Below, piece by piece: positions 63,946 through 64,000 of a stretch of 64,000 bases of DNA. The position numbers were made by a program, and so were the translations under genes. The notes under the pieces were generated by a model. That model saw only the letters and a program-made list of their open reading frames with translations, did no database searches and was not told the origin of the DNA. Position 1 is the stretch's first letter. Every line of letters begins with the position of its first letter. The stretch is from Undaria pinnatifida (Eukaryota; Sar; Phaeophyceae; Laminariales; Alariaceae): contig JABAKD010000023.1 of assembly GCA_012845835.1 (NCBI GenBank), positions 8,073,147 through 8,137,146 on the forward strand. Reading direction: 5' to 3'.

Positions 63946-64000
63946 TTCGCACTATGCGCATATAGCAGACAAGGTCGATGTTTAGTATTTTCCATTTCTG

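Overview
This window looks like the transposon-dense, gene-poor part of a eukaryotic nuclear genome. I see no bacterial operons, no rRNA, no ordinary tRNA gene and no host gene I can name. Base composition is close to balanced. The content is retrotransposons (DIRS/Ngaro-type tyrosine-recombinase elements, a Copia element, TRIM-like miniature LTR elements), tRNA-derived SINE-like repeats, inverted-repeat DNA elements and very long satellites. An algal genome (for example a red seaweed) would fit, but the sequence alone does not prove it.

Layout. 1-6.3 kb: degenerate repeats and an element of about 2.8 kb encoding an OTU-type cysteine protease fragment, with a 516-bp-period tandem array upstream of it. 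7.3-20.0 kb: a minus-strand DIRS/Ngaro-like element (DIRS1) with split direct repeats (A1 ... B1 A2 B2), a gag split into two pieces, RT-RNase H with an in-frame TAG, and a tyrosine recombinase broken by a 115-bp triplication. It lies inside an older TA-flanked inverted-repeat element (6.33-20.06 kb). 20.1-25.4 kb: a mosaic of duplicated modules (A, B, Y, Z, W, SINE-A). 25.4-27.9 kb: a near-perfect 2.5-kb palindrome. 29.3-37.2 kb: SINE-like units, two inverted-repeat elements (T1, T2), two TRIM loci and decayed ORFs. 38.1-50.5 kb: a second, ORF-dead DIRS-like element (DIRS2) dominated by about 8 kb of hairpin-rich satellite. 51.2-58.1 kb: a Copia element with 444/445-bp LTRs and a 6-bp target duplication, with frameshifts throughout. 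58.1-64 kb: SINEs and repeat fragments.

The main discovery is that both DIRS-like elements carry the same kind of multi-kilobase satellite next to the zinc-knuckle part of gag. The satellite is built from short inverted repeats whose two arms change together while the loop (often ATATCA) stays the same. In DIRS1 the satellite splits gag into an N-terminal and a C-terminal piece, and a consensus-like splice donor sits at the end of the upstream piece. That raises the possibility of a giant satellite intron. A second theme is a terminal signature shared by several otherwise different elements: TA, then CAAGG, then a GC-rich hairpin whose sequence differs from locus to locus.

Names such as X, Y, Z, W, A, B, T1, T2, RepA and SINE-A/B/C are mine, used only within this window.
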